Positions 7,272-13,553 of a stretch of DNA of 19,318 nt are shown here, piece after piece. A program made the translations under genes and the position numbers. Origin of the DNA: an uncultured Chloroflexota bacterium (GTDB lineage: Bacteria > Chloroflexota > Dehalococcoidia > UBA2247 > RBG-13-53-26). Every line of letters begins with the position of its first letter. Within the stretch, counting starts at the first letter, position 1. Below the pieces are notes generated by a model. It saw nothing but the letters and a program-made list of their open reading frames with translations. It was not told the DNA's origin and did not search any database. Location of the stretch: NCBI GenBank assembly GCA_937860285.1, contig CALMBS010000440.1, forward strand, positions 1 to 19,318. The letters run 5' to 3'.

Positions 7272-7766
7272 CTAGAGCCTGAATCCGCCGCGCTTGTTGA
7301 TGTAGGGCAGCAGGCCGCCGTCATTGAGGATGTCCAGCATGGCCTGCGGTATGCGGCCGGAGGTCAGGGACTCGCCGTTGGTCAGGTCCCTGATGGTCCC
7401 GCTGGTCAGGTCCACCTCCAGCTGGTCACCGTCGGCGATCCGGTCGGTGTCGCACAGCAGGATGGGCAGGCCCAGATTGATGGCGTTCCGGAAGAAGATG
7501 CGGGCCACGGTCTTGGCCAGGACAGCGCTGACACCGGCCATCTTGATCACCAGGGGCGCGTGCTCCCGGCTCGATCCGAGGCCGAAGTTGCTGCCGGCGA
7601 CGATGAAGTCCCCCGGCTTCACCCTGCCGGCGAAGGACGGGTCGGCATCCTCCATGACGTGCGCCGCCAGGACGGGGAGGTTGCTCCTCAGGTGGGCATA
7701 GCGGCCCGGGATGATGTGGTCCGTGGAGATGTCGTCCCCGAACTTGAAAGCCCTTCCGGTCAGCAC
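7272..7766 (-). CDS. Aconitase-family small subunit (LeuD / homoaconitase type swivel domain)
   Basis: 164 residues. The start is GTG at 7766, directly abutting the TAG stop of the large-subunit gene with no base between; AGAGGTGA upstream serves as the ribosome site. Characteristic motifs are FGDDISTDHIIPGRY at 9-23 and the substrate-loop SNFGLGSSREHAP at 59-71. A stand-alone small subunit of about 165 residues is typical of isopropylmalate isomerase and of archaeal-type homoaconitase, and it pairs with the neighbouring large subunit. The residues after Tyr23 (AHLRS) match neither the usual LeuD nor the usual homoaconitase specificity loop that I know, so the substrate must be taken from context. 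Citrate to isocitrate is my preferred inference; homocitrate or isopropylmalate isomerisation remains possible. Confidence 0.88.
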   Translation of the reverse strand: MLTGRAFKFGDDISTDHIIPGRYAHLRSNLPVLAAHVMEDADPSFAGRVKPGDFIVAGSNFGLGSSREHAPLVIKMAGVSAVLAKTVARIFFRNAINLGLPILLCDTDRIADGDQLEVDLTSGTIRDLTNGESLTSGRIPQAMLDILNDGGLLPYINKRGGFRL

Positions 7767-9020
7767 CTAAATCACCTCTCTCGGGTCAGTGATGTGCCCG
7801 GTTATGGCCGTGGCCGCGGCGGTAGCCGGGCTGGCCAGGTAGACGTAGGCATCGGGGTTGCCCATCCGTCCTTCGAAGTTGCGGTTGGCTGTGGACAGGC
7901 AGCTTTCGTCGTCGCCCAGGATCCCCTGGTGCAGGCCCAGGCAGGGTCCGCAGCCCGGGGGCAGTATGATGGCGCCGGCATCGATCATGGTCTGGATGTA
8001 CCCGCCCCGGATCGAGGCCTGCAGCACTTCCCGAGAGGCCGGGGCGATGATCAGCCGGGTGCGGGGGTGCCGCTTCTTCCCGCTCAGAATCCTGGCCACC
8101 ACTGCCATGTCCTCGAGGCGCCCGTTGGTGCAGGTCCCGATGAAGACCTGGTGGATCTTGATCCCGCTGACGTCCTTGACCGGGGCCACGTTGTCCACCG
8201 TATGGGGCCGGGCCACCATGGGCTGTATGTCGCCCAGCCAGATTTCGATGGTGCGCTCGTAGACGGCGTCCTCATCCGGCTGGATCCTGCGGTAGCTGCC
8301 CACCCGGCCCTGGCTGGCCAGGTAGTAGCGCGTGGCCTCGTCCGCCGGGAAGAGACCGGCCTTGGCCCCGGCCTCCACGGCCATGTTGGACACGGTCAGC
8401 CTGCCGGACATGCCCAGGGACATGACCCCCTCCCCGCCGAACTCCAGGGCCTTGTAGGTGGCCCCGTCCGCCCCCAGAAGGCCGATGAGATAGAGGATGA
8501 GGTCCTTGGCGTAGACCCCCGGGGAGAAGGCGCCGGAGAGCGCTATGAGGATGCTCTCGGGCACGCGGAGCCAGGTCTGGCCCAGGGCCATGGCCACCGC
8601 GGTGTCGGTGGACCCCATGCCGCAGGCGAAGGCCCCCAGGGCGCCGGCCGTCGTGGTATGGGAATCGGCGCCGATCACGAGGTCGCCCGGCTTGGCCAGG
8701 GACTCGGCCACTATCTGGTGGCACACCCCGTCGCCGGCATCGGAGATCGTGGCCCCGGTCTGCTGCGCGAACTCGCGCAGCAGGGCCTGGTCGTCCGACA
8801 GCGCGGCGTTGGGGCTGGGGGAGGCGTGGTCCAGGAAGACCGCCACCCGGGCATTGGCCGCCGTCCTGGTGAACCTGGCCGCCCGGAACTGCCTGACGGC
8901 CAGGGGCCCGGTGGTGTCCTGAACGAAGGCCAGGTCAACGTTGGCAATGATGATGTTGCCCGCCTTCACGTTGTCGCCGGACTTGGCGCTCAGGATCTTC
9001 TCAGCGAGTGTCTTGCCCAT
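7767..9020 (-). CDS. Aconitase-family large subunit (LeuC / homoaconitase type), 4Fe-4S dehydratase
   Basis: 417 residues, first gene of the operon; ATG at 9020. The N-terminus MGKTLAEKIL is the typical start of this family, although no convincing Shine-Dalgarno precedes it. The [4Fe-4S] cluster ligands are Cys297 (GTCTNG) and Cys357 and Cys360 (GCGPCLG). Other family motifs are GADSHTTTAGALGAF at 117-131 and GMGSTDTA at 134-141. The length is that of the two-subunit isopropylmalate isomerase/homoaconitase group, not of the single-chain aconitases (about 750-900 residues). With the small subunit it should interconvert a tertiary and a secondary hydroxy-di/tricarboxylate in the cytoplasm. The operon's isocitrate-type dehydrogenase points to a split aconitase. 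No leucine biosynthesis gene is in view to support a leuC role. Confidence 0.9.
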   Translation of the reverse strand: MGKTLAEKILSAKSGDNVKAGNIIIANVDLAFVQDTTGPLAVRQFRAARFTRTAANARVAVFLDHASPSPNAALSDDQALLREFAQQTGATISDAGDGVCHQIVAESLAKPGDLVIGADSHTTTAGALGAFACGMGSTDTAVAMALGQTWLRVPESILIALSGAFSPGVYAKDLILYLIGLLGADGATYKALEFGGEGVMSLGMSGRLTVSNMAVEAGAKAGLFPADEATRYYLASQGRVGSYRRIQPDEDAVYERTIEIWLGDIQPMVARPHTVDNVAPVKDVSGIKIHQVFIGTCTNGRLEDMAVVARILSGKKRHPRTRLIIAPASREVLQASIRGGYIQTMIDAGAIILPPGCGPCLGLHQGILGDDESCLSTANRNFEGRMGNPDAYVYLASPATAAATAITGHITDPREVI

Positions 9021-9171
9021 GGCTGCATACGAATTGCCTGCTGATCATGCGACGGCTGGATGGTTCTCCTGGCGCCTTCGAGAGTACCTGCGGGCGGCTG
9101 CGGAAGAAGGTCCCGGATCCCGTTCTGGCTGTTCAGCAGGCGTTGTTGCGGTCACGCGAACCGATGATAGC

Positions 9172-9201
9172 ATTATAGACGGCGGGGCAACCTCGTTGCA
9201 A
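9172..9201 (-). promoter_or_regulatory. Sigma70 promoter of the citrate-branch operon
   Basis: On the minus strand: TTGCAA (9201-9196), 18 bases, TATAAT (9177-9172). The -10 is perfect and the -35 matches 4 of 6. Transcription would start near 9165 and read through the four genes ending at 4918. Confidence 0.72.
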
Positions 9202-9268
9202 GAATTTTATGTCGTGCACGAACCGGTTTCGCCGGCCACAGAGCAGGCGGCCCGGCGGGCGCGCCCTT

Positions 9269-9298
9269 TTGTCGAGGCCCGGTGTTTTGGCGTAGAAT
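9269..9298 (+). promoter_or_regulatory. Sigma70 promoter of the enoyl-CoA hydratase gene
   Basis: TTGTCG at 9269-9274, an 18-base spacer, and TAGAAT at 9293-9298 (5 of 6). The predicted start near 9305 leaves about 28 nt before the ATG at 9333, enough for the AAGGAGG site at 9318-9324. Confidence 0.65.
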
Positions 9299-9332
9299 TA
9301 GGCACAACTGCAGCTAGAAGGAGGTTGGAGGA

Positions 9333-10115
9333 ATGCCCGGACTTATCTACGAGAAAAAGGGAAGGGTGGCTCACATCATCCTGAACCGCCCCGAAGCGCG
9401 CAATGCCATGAACGCCGAGGTCTGGGACCTCCTGGTGAAGTCCTGGATCGATTTCCGGGATGACCCCGAGGTCTGGGTGGCCATCGTCAGTGCGGCGGGC
9501 GACAAGGCCTTCTGCTCCGGACAGGACCTGAAAGAGGTCATGGAGTGGATGAAGATCCCGGAGGACAAGCGCCCGGCCCAGCCCCTGCCCGAGGTCAACC
9601 CCATGCGCGGGCTGGAGACCTTCAAGCCGGTGATCGCGGCCATCAACGGCATCTGCACCGGCGGCGGGCTGGAGCTGGCCATGGCCTGCGACATACGCAT
9701 TGCCGCCGACAACGCCAGGCTGGGGCTGGCCGAGGTCAAGCAGAGCGTGATCCCGGCCAACAGCGGCACCCAGAAGCTGATCCGGCTGATCCCCTTCGGC
9801 AAGGCCTTGGAGATGCTGATCACCGGCGATTTCGTCGATGCCCAGGAAGCCTACCGCGTCGGGCTGGTCAACAAGGTGGTCCCATACGCGCAGCTGATGC
9901 CGACGGCGGAGGCGCTGGCCGCCCAGATCTGCGAGAACGGCCCCTGCGCTGTCAGGGCGGTCAAGGAGCTGGCCCTGCGCGGCATCGAGACCAGCCTGGC
10001 CGAGGGCCTCAAGATGGAGATCGAGATGAGCCGGCGGCTGGCCAGGACGGAGGACTCCCAGGAAGGGCCCCGGTCCTTCGCCGAGAAGCGCAAGCCGGTC
10101 TGGAAGGGCCGCTAG
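9333..10115 (+). CDS. Enoyl-CoA hydratase/isomerase (crotonase) family protein
   Basis: 260 residues, the usual family length; ATG at 9333 after AAGGAGG and a second GGAGG closer to the start. The crotonase fold is clear: LNRPEARNAMN at 17-27, the oxyanion-hole segment AFCSGQDLKEV at 59-69, and NGICTGGGLELAMACD at 105-120. Glu114 and Glu134 align with the two catalytic Glu of rat enoyl-CoA hydratase (E144, E164). The segment after the second Glu reads IPANSGTQKL where typical hydratases have PGAGGTQRL, so the active-site floor may be altered. Hydration of a 2-enoyl-CoA is the default expectation, but the family is catalytically broad and context does not narrow it. It is a single gene with its own promoter, followed by a strong hairpin. 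Confidence 0.9.
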   Translation: MPGLIYEKKGRVAHIILNRPEARNAMNAEVWDLLVKSWIDFRDDPEVWVAIVSAAGDKAFCSGQDLKEVMEWMKIPEDKRPAQPLPEVNPMRGLETFKPVIAAINGICTGGGLELAMACDIRIAADNARLGLAEVKQSVIPANSGTQKLIRLIPFGKALEMLITGDFVDAQEAYRVGLVNKVVPYAQLMPTAEALAAQICENGPCAVRAVKELALRGIETSLAEGLKMEIEMSRRLARTEDSQEGPRSFAEKRKPVWKGR

Positions 10116-10139
10116 CCCCGCCCGCAGTCTGGACTTCGC

Positions 10140-10167
10140 ATGGCCGCCCCTCTCACGGGGCGGCCAT
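10140..10167 (+). terminator. Hairpin terminator shared by convergent genes
   Basis: A perfect 11-bp stem (ATGGCCGCCCC / GGGGCGGCCAT) with a 6-base loop, followed by TTCTAT on the plus strand. It lies 24 bases after the hydratase stop. The loop contains the stop codon (10155-10153) of the convergent thioredoxin-like gene, whose last codons form one arm. The T-rich tail favours termination of the rightward transcript; leftward there is no T tract. Confidence 0.7.
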
Positions 10168-10488
10168 TTCTATCTCGGCCTGGATGACCTCCTGCAGCGC
10201 GTGGAGGTCGAAGTACCCCGATATCCGGGGCTTGCCATTGACCAGCAGCAGGGGCAGGACCAGGTCGCCGGCGTGGAGCCTCCGGGCGATTTCGGGCGGC
10301 ACTGCGGCCCGGGAGGCGTCCAGCGCTGTGTACTGCAGCTCCACCTGTCCGCCGAAGCGCCCGCGCAGGGCCTCGGCGGTGGACCGGCGGACTTCCTCTG
10401 ACGACAGGTCCAGGCCGCAGCGGGCCTCGCAGGCCGGCCTGGCCGGATCGTCCAGGATGGTGGCGATGACCTTTGCCCGGCGAGTCAC
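10153..10488 (-). CDS. Small thioredoxin-like protein coupled to the activase
   Basis: 111 residues, not firmly recognised. The GTG start at 10488 overlaps the activase stop by four bases (GTGA), a sign of translational coupling; longer upstream frames would run through the activase gene and are rejected. The order of elements suggests a thioredoxin fold: strand KVIATILDD at 6-14, a Cys20-x3-Cys24 motif (ACEARCGLD), helix at about 29-46, strand VELQYTALDAS at 49-59, and a likely cis-proline strand LPLLLVNGKPRISGYFD at 78-94 followed by a C-terminal helix. YuzD-like and similar small redox proteins share this outline. The spacing is CxxxC, not the CxxC of ordinary thioredoxins, so it may pass electrons or metal rather than exchange disulfides. 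Partnership with the activase is inferred from coupling alone. Confidence 0.72.
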   Translation of the reverse strand: MTRRAKVIATILDDPARPACEARCGLDLSSEEVRRSTAEALRGRFGGQVELQYTALDASRAAVPPEIARRLHAGDLVLPLLLVNGKPRISGYFDLHALQEVIQAEIEMAAP

Positions 10489-11591
10489 TCCCGCTGCCTC
10501 CTCCGCCGTCCTCCGCTGGCGGGCACCTCTTTCCGGCGCCGTGCCGGCCCGGCCGCCGGGTCCCCGGCTGGGGCGTGCTCCCACAGGTCGCAACGGCCGC
10601 CGCAGGTGGCGATGACCCGGCCGTCCAGCGACACCCGGGCCACCTCGCAGAGGTTGGGGCAGGCCCGGCATTCGAAGGGGGTGGTGGTGTACAGGGCCTC
10701 GCTGACCGCAAACCCGGCAAAGGCGGTCCGGGCTTCGACGGCCGGCGGCCGGCCGCCCGCCGCGCGGTCACGCGGCCCGCATTCATGCGCCCCACCTGTG
10801 CGGGGCCCCATCTCCTCGAGCGCCAGAAGCGCGGCGCCAATGGCGCCCATGGCCTCGGGGTGCGGCGGCACCATGACCTCGCCGGTCCCCAGGACTTCCT
10901 TGAAGGCCCTTACCATGCCCTGGTTGAAGGCCACGCCTCCCTGGAACACCGCCGGCGTCCTGATCTCACGGCCCAGGCCGACGTTGGCCAGGTAGTTGCG
11001 GGCCAGCGCCAGGCACAGTCCGTAGAGTATGTCCTCCAGGGGGTGCCCCATCTGCTGCTTGCTGATCATGTCGGATTCGGCGAAGACGGTGCACTTGCCG
11101 GTGATGCGGACGGGGTGGCGGCTGCGCAGGGCCCGGGCGCCGAGGTCCTCGATGGCGATGCCCAACCGCGCCGCCTGGTGGTCCAGGAAGCTCCCCGTCC
11201 CGGCGGCGCAGACCGTGTTCATGCTGAAATCCGCCACCGTCCCGTCCTCGAGGAGCACCAGCTTGCTGTCCTGTCCGCCGATCTCCACTATGGTGCGGGC
11301 CGCGGGCACCGTGCGCGCCGTGGCCACCACCTGGCTGGTGATCTCATTCTTGACCACATCGCCGCCGGCGATGGCGGCGGCCAGGTAGCGGGCGCTGCCG
11401 GTGGTGCCCACGCCCCTGATGGCGGCCTTTCCGGGGAGCCTGGCGCGCAGTTCGGCCAGGCCCTGCTGCAGGGCCTGGACCGGCTGGCCCTGTGTCCGGC
11501 GGTAGACGGAGTCGACGAAATGGCCGGCACGGTCAATCAGGGCCAGTTTGATGGTGACTGAGCCGATGTCGATACCCAGATAGAGGTTCAT
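10485..11591 (-). CDS. BcrA/BadF/HgdC-type ATPase, acyl-CoA dehydratase activase with extra Cys cluster
   Basis: 368 residues from the ATG at 11591 (MNLYLGIDIGS, the canonical N-terminus). It is an ASKHA-fold ATPase: phosphate-1 loop GIDIGSVTIK at 6-15, phosphate-2 EIGGQDSKL at 103-111, and the adenosine region FQGGVAFNQG at 216-225. Cys128 (VCAAGTGSF) and Cys167 (GKCTVFAES) match C127 and C166, which bridge the [4Fe-4S] cluster of the Acidaminococcus activator HgdC. Such proteins use ATP to inject an electron at low potential into 2-hydroxyacyl-CoA dehydratases or benzoyl-CoA reductases. Unlike HgdC (about 260 residues), it continues through a Pro/Gly/Ala-rich linker (262-290) into a second cluster: C308-x2-C311-x3-C315 and C330-x3-C334. 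A basic tail (RRRK, RRRRQR) ends the protein. No dehydratase subunit is nearby. The ATG has no visible SD; a GTG at 11636 is an alternative start within a palindrome. Confidence 0.88.
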   Translation of the reverse strand: MNLYLGIDIGSVTIKLALIDRAGHFVDSVYRRTQGQPVQALQQGLAELRARLPGKAAIRGVGTTGSARYLAAAIAGGDVVKNEITSQVVATARTVPAARTIVEIGGQDSKLVLLEDGTVADFSMNTVCAAGTGSFLDHQAARLGIAIEDLGARALRSRHPVRITGKCTVFAESDMISKQQMGHPLEDILYGLCLALARNYLANVGLGREIRTPAVFQGGVAFNQGMVRAFKEVLGTGEVMVPPHPEAMGAIGAALLALEEMGPRTGGAHECGPRDRAAGGRPPAVEARTAFAGFAVSEALYTTTPFECRACPNLCEVARVSLDGRVIATCGGRCDLWEHAPAGDPAAGPARRRKEVPASGGRRRRQRE

Positions 11592-11630
11592 GACGGTTTC
11601 GCCGGGAGGGGGTGACTGATCACGGACGGC

Positions 11631-11657
11631 GCACACTGAGGCGCCGCCTCAGTGTGC
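11631..11657. promoter_or_regulatory. 27-bp perfect palindrome upstream of the activase gene
   Basis: GCACACTGAGGCG, one C, CGCCTCAGTGTGC: 13-bp arms without mismatch. It lies 40 bases upstream of the activase ATG and 27 bases beyond the zinc-ribbon stop. On the minus strand it contains GAGG (11650-11647) and, 10 bases on, a GTG (11636-11634) in frame with the activase. No T tract follows on either strand, so it does not look like a simple terminator. Confidence 0.55.
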
Positions 11658-11683
11658 CGTGAAGCGGTCAGGGCGGCTCGGGG

Positions 11684-11923
11684 TCAATGATCGAGCTTGA
11701 CCCCTTTCGACTCCACCGGGTCCAGCTTCCATATCTTCTCCACGGTGGAATCGACGTAGTAGTCGATGGACTTCCCGCAGTCGACGCACTTGGCGGTGAT
11801 ACGGCCGGCATACCCGGTGGCGGCTGTCCCCAGCATCAGCCCTCCCTGGGTGGCATAGCAGTCAGGGCAGGTCCCTACGATATGCACACTCCCTGTACCG
11901 CAAGTAAGCCAGCGCATTATCAT
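11684..11923 (-). CDS. Small zinc-ribbon-like protein, unknown function
   Basis: 79 residues; ATG at 11923 with AAAGGAGGG nine bases upstream (an in-frame ATG two codons later is an alternative). I do not recognise a named family. Cysteines form two CxxC knuckles, Cys19-Pro-Asp-Cys22 and Cys46-Val-Asp-Cys49, spaced by 23 residues as in rubredoxin-like or zinc-ribbon folds, with one extra Cys at 8. The C-terminus SIDYYVDSTVEKIWKLDPV is amphipathic, with aromatics that could pack on the ribbon. A bound Zn or Fe is inferred. It has a very good promoter, opposite that of the MscS gene, and lies 92 bases upstream of the activase with a large palindrome between, so co-transcription is likely but expression of the activase may be controlled separately. 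Confidence 0.75.
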   Translation of the reverse strand: MIMRWLTCGTGSVHIVGTCPDCYATQGGLMLGTAATGYAGRITAKCVDCGKSIDYYVDSTVEKIWKLDPVESKGVKLDH

Positions 11924-11971
11924 GGTCTCGGCCCTCCTTTCACGTTCCTGCTGCCTGGATCGGTAGTCACT

Positions 11972-12000
11972 ATCATAGGCCGCGGTCTATCGCCTGGCAA
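11972..12000 (-). promoter_or_regulatory. Sigma70 promoter of the zinc-ribbon/activase cluster
   Basis: On the minus strand: TTGCCA (12000-11995), 17 bases, TATGAT (11977-11972), each 5 of 6 to the consensus. The predicted start near 11965 leaves about 41 nt of leader before the ATG at 11923. Confidence 0.75.
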
Positions 12001-12019
12001 GCCCGGTCCGGGACGCCTG

Positions 12020-12048
12020 TTGACTTACTTCACATCAGTCGTTACCAT
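12020..12048 (+). promoter_or_regulatory. Sigma70 promoter of the MscS-type channel gene
   Basis: TTGACT at 12020-12025 (5 of 6), 17 bases, TACCAT at 12043-12048 (4 of 6). The predicted start near 12055 lies about 30 nt before the ATG at 12085. Its -35 is only 19 bases from the -35 of the leftward promoter, and CCCGG-T-CCGGG (12002-12012) lies between them. Confidence 0.65.
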
Positions 12049-12084
12049 CGGAGTCGCCGGCAGCGGCCGGAAGGAGTTCGGCAT

Positions 12085-13455
12085 ATGGACGAGTTTCTGC
12101 GGGACCAGAACCTGGCCTGGCGGGTAATTGTGCCGGTGGCGGCCATGGTGATCATCACCGGCCTGGCCCTGCTGGTCCGGTATTTCGTGTACCGGTGGCT
12201 GAAGAAGATGGCCGGGAAGACCCAGACCGAGTGGGACGACGTCATCCTCCACTCTACGCGCGTCGCCACGCTCCTGTGGTGCTTCTTCCTGGGGGTCTTC
12301 GCCGCAGTCCACATCGCTGTGGTGCCTGAGTCCTGGGAGGACCCGGTGGGGACCGTCTCGCCCATCCTGCTGGTGGTGATGGGGGTCTACACCGCCGTGG
12401 TGGTCCTGCGCGTGCTGATAGACATCTACATCGCCGAGGTGGCTTCCAAGACGCCGAGCCCCCTGGATGACATGATCATGGCCGCCCTGAAGTGGATCGT
12501 CCCCATCATCGGGCTCTTCTCCGCCGTGGTGCTGGTCCTGGACATGCTGGATTTCGAGGACGTCAACGAAAGGTTCGTGGTGCCCACTGAGGACTGGCTG
12601 AGAGACCCCGGGAGGTGGATCGCCATCCTGGGGCTGGTGGGCCTGGCGCTGGTGCTGCTGGCCACCGCGGTCATCCCCAAGGTCATCCAGAGGTCGGTCC
12701 AGAGGTCGCGCGGCGACCAGACCGACGAGGAGGTCAAGAAGCGGTCCGACACCCTGTCGGCGGTGCTGGTGGCCTCGCTGCAGGCGCTGATCCTGTCCAT
12801 AGTCGCCTTCATGATCCTGGACAAGCTGGGCCTGAACGTGTCCGCCATGATCGCAGGTGCCGGGGTGGTGGGCATCGCCCTCGGCTTCGGGGCCCAGAGC
12901 CTGGTGAAGGACATCATCTCCGGCCTCTTCATTCTGCTGGAAAACCAGTACCGCCGGGGTGACGTGGTCAAGATCGCCGATGCCTCCGGCCTGGTGGAGG
13001 ACGTCAACCTCCGGAGAACGATACTGAGGGACCTGGACGGCACCGTGCACTCGGTGCCCAACGGTGAGATCAGGGTGGCCAGCAATCTGACCAAGGGTTG
13101 GTCGCGGGTCAACCTGAACGTCGGCGTGGCCTATGGCACGGACCTGGACAGGGCCATTGCGGTGGCCAACCGGGCCGGCCGGGAGCTGGCGGAGGACCCC
13201 GCCTGGTCCCCCCACATCCTCAAGGCGCCCCAGGTGCTGCGGGTGGACAGCTTCGGGGACTCGGCGGTGGAGATCAAGATACTGGGCGACACCCGGCCCG
13301 GTCAGCAGTGGCCGGTGACGGGCGAGCTGCGCCTGAGGCTGAAGAAGGCCTTCGACGAGGAGAACATCGAGATACCCTGGCCGCACATGAAGGTGTTCTT
13401 TGGCCGTGAGGCGGGAGAGGCCGCCCCGCCCCAGCCTGGGAAGAAGAAGTCGTAG
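12085..13455 (+). CDS. MscS-family mechanosensitive ion channel
   Basis: 456 residues; ATG at 12085 after GGAAGGAG. It has about seven membrane segments (roughly 11-36, 60-80, 93-118, 135-155, 177-199, 223-246, 251-286), more than the three of E. coli MscS. The last is the pore helix, with the Gly/Ala pattern AGAGVVGIALGFGAQSLVKD at 257-276. The cytosolic beta domain follows (RGDVVKI, VEDVNLRRTILRDLDGTVHSVPNGE), then the alpha/beta portal domain to about 440, and a Pro/Lys-rich tail ending PGKKKS. Such channels open under membrane tension and release solutes after hypo-osmotic shock. The extra N-terminal helices place it among the larger MscS-like channels, but no periplasmic domain is present. 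It has its own promoter and is followed by a separate promoter for the radical SAM gene. Confidence 0.92.
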   Translation: MDEFLRDQNLAWRVIVPVAAMVIITGLALLVRYFVYRWLKKMAGKTQTEWDDVILHSTRVATLLWCFFLGVFAAVHIAVVPESWEDPVGTVSPILLVVMGVYTAVVVLRVLIDIYIAEVASKTPSPLDDMIMAALKWIVPIIGLFSAVVLVLDMLDFEDVNERFVVPTEDWLRDPGRWIAILGLVGLALVLLATAVIPKVIQRSVQRSRGDQTDEEVKKRSDTLSAVLVASLQALILSIVAFMILDKLGLNVSAMIAGAGVVGIALGFGAQSLVKDIISGLFILLENQYRRGDVVKIADASGLVEDVNLRRTILRDLDGTVHSVPNGEIRVASNLTKGWSRVNLNVGVAYGTDLDRAIAVANRAGRELAEDPAWSPHILKAPQVLRVDSFGDSAVEIKILGDTRPGQQWPVTGELRLRLKKAFDEENIEIPWPHMKVFFGREAGEAAPPQPGKKKS

Positions 13456-13456
13456 G

Positions 13457-13471
13457 GCCGCCCCGAGCGGC
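13457..13471 (+). terminator. Weak hairpin after the channel gene
   Basis: GCCGC, loop CCCGA, GCGGC begins one base after the MscS stop. It is not followed by a T tract. A second weak stem (AGGCCG at 13499-13504 with CGGCCT at 13516-13521) comes before the next promoter. Either might attenuate readthrough. Confidence 0.25.
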
Positions 13472-13524
13472 GCAGCAACAAAACCCGAGCTGGCATCCAG
13501 GCCGCAATCCGCCTTCGGCCTGCT

Positions 13525-13553
13525 TTGACCCCACCTTATGTCAATGCTAGAAT
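13525..13553 (+). promoter_or_regulatory. Near-consensus sigma70 promoter of the radical SAM gene
   Basis: TTGACC at 13525-13530, exactly 17 bases, TAGAAT at 13548-13553, each 5 of 6. The predicted start near 13560 leaves about 56 nt before the ATG at 13616. It also rules out the in-frame ATG at 13538, which would lie inside the promoter. Confidence 0.8.

Larger units (their letters stand above)
9021..9332. other. 312-bp divergent intergenic region with two promoters and an operon leader
   Basis: It holds the leftward operon promoter (9172-9201), its leader of roughly 145 nt (9165-9021), and the rightward promoter of the enoyl-CoA hydratase (9269-9298). On the minus strand the leader carries a 15-codon frame from ATG 9048-9046 that ends 14 codons later at a TGA inside the first gene, out of frame. 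I recognise no known riboswitch, T-box or attenuator. Confidence 0.6.

Noticed and set aside
7272..9020. leuCD of leucine biosynthesis
   Set aside because: The subunits are of that family, but the neighbouring dehydrogenase carries isocitrate-type residues (Ser80/Asn82) and no leuA or leuB-type gene is present, so a leucine label would mislead.
7023..9044. 673-codon open frame on the plus strand across the aconitase-family genes
   Set aside because: The minus strand encodes complete, motif-bearing LeuC/LeuD-like proteins; the plus frame has low-complexity composition.
9545..10615. Plus-strand open frame running from the enoyl-CoA hydratase into the thioredoxin-like gene
   Set aside because: Out of frame with the hydratase, crosses the terminator hairpin, and its sequence is low-complexity Arg/Gly/Ala.
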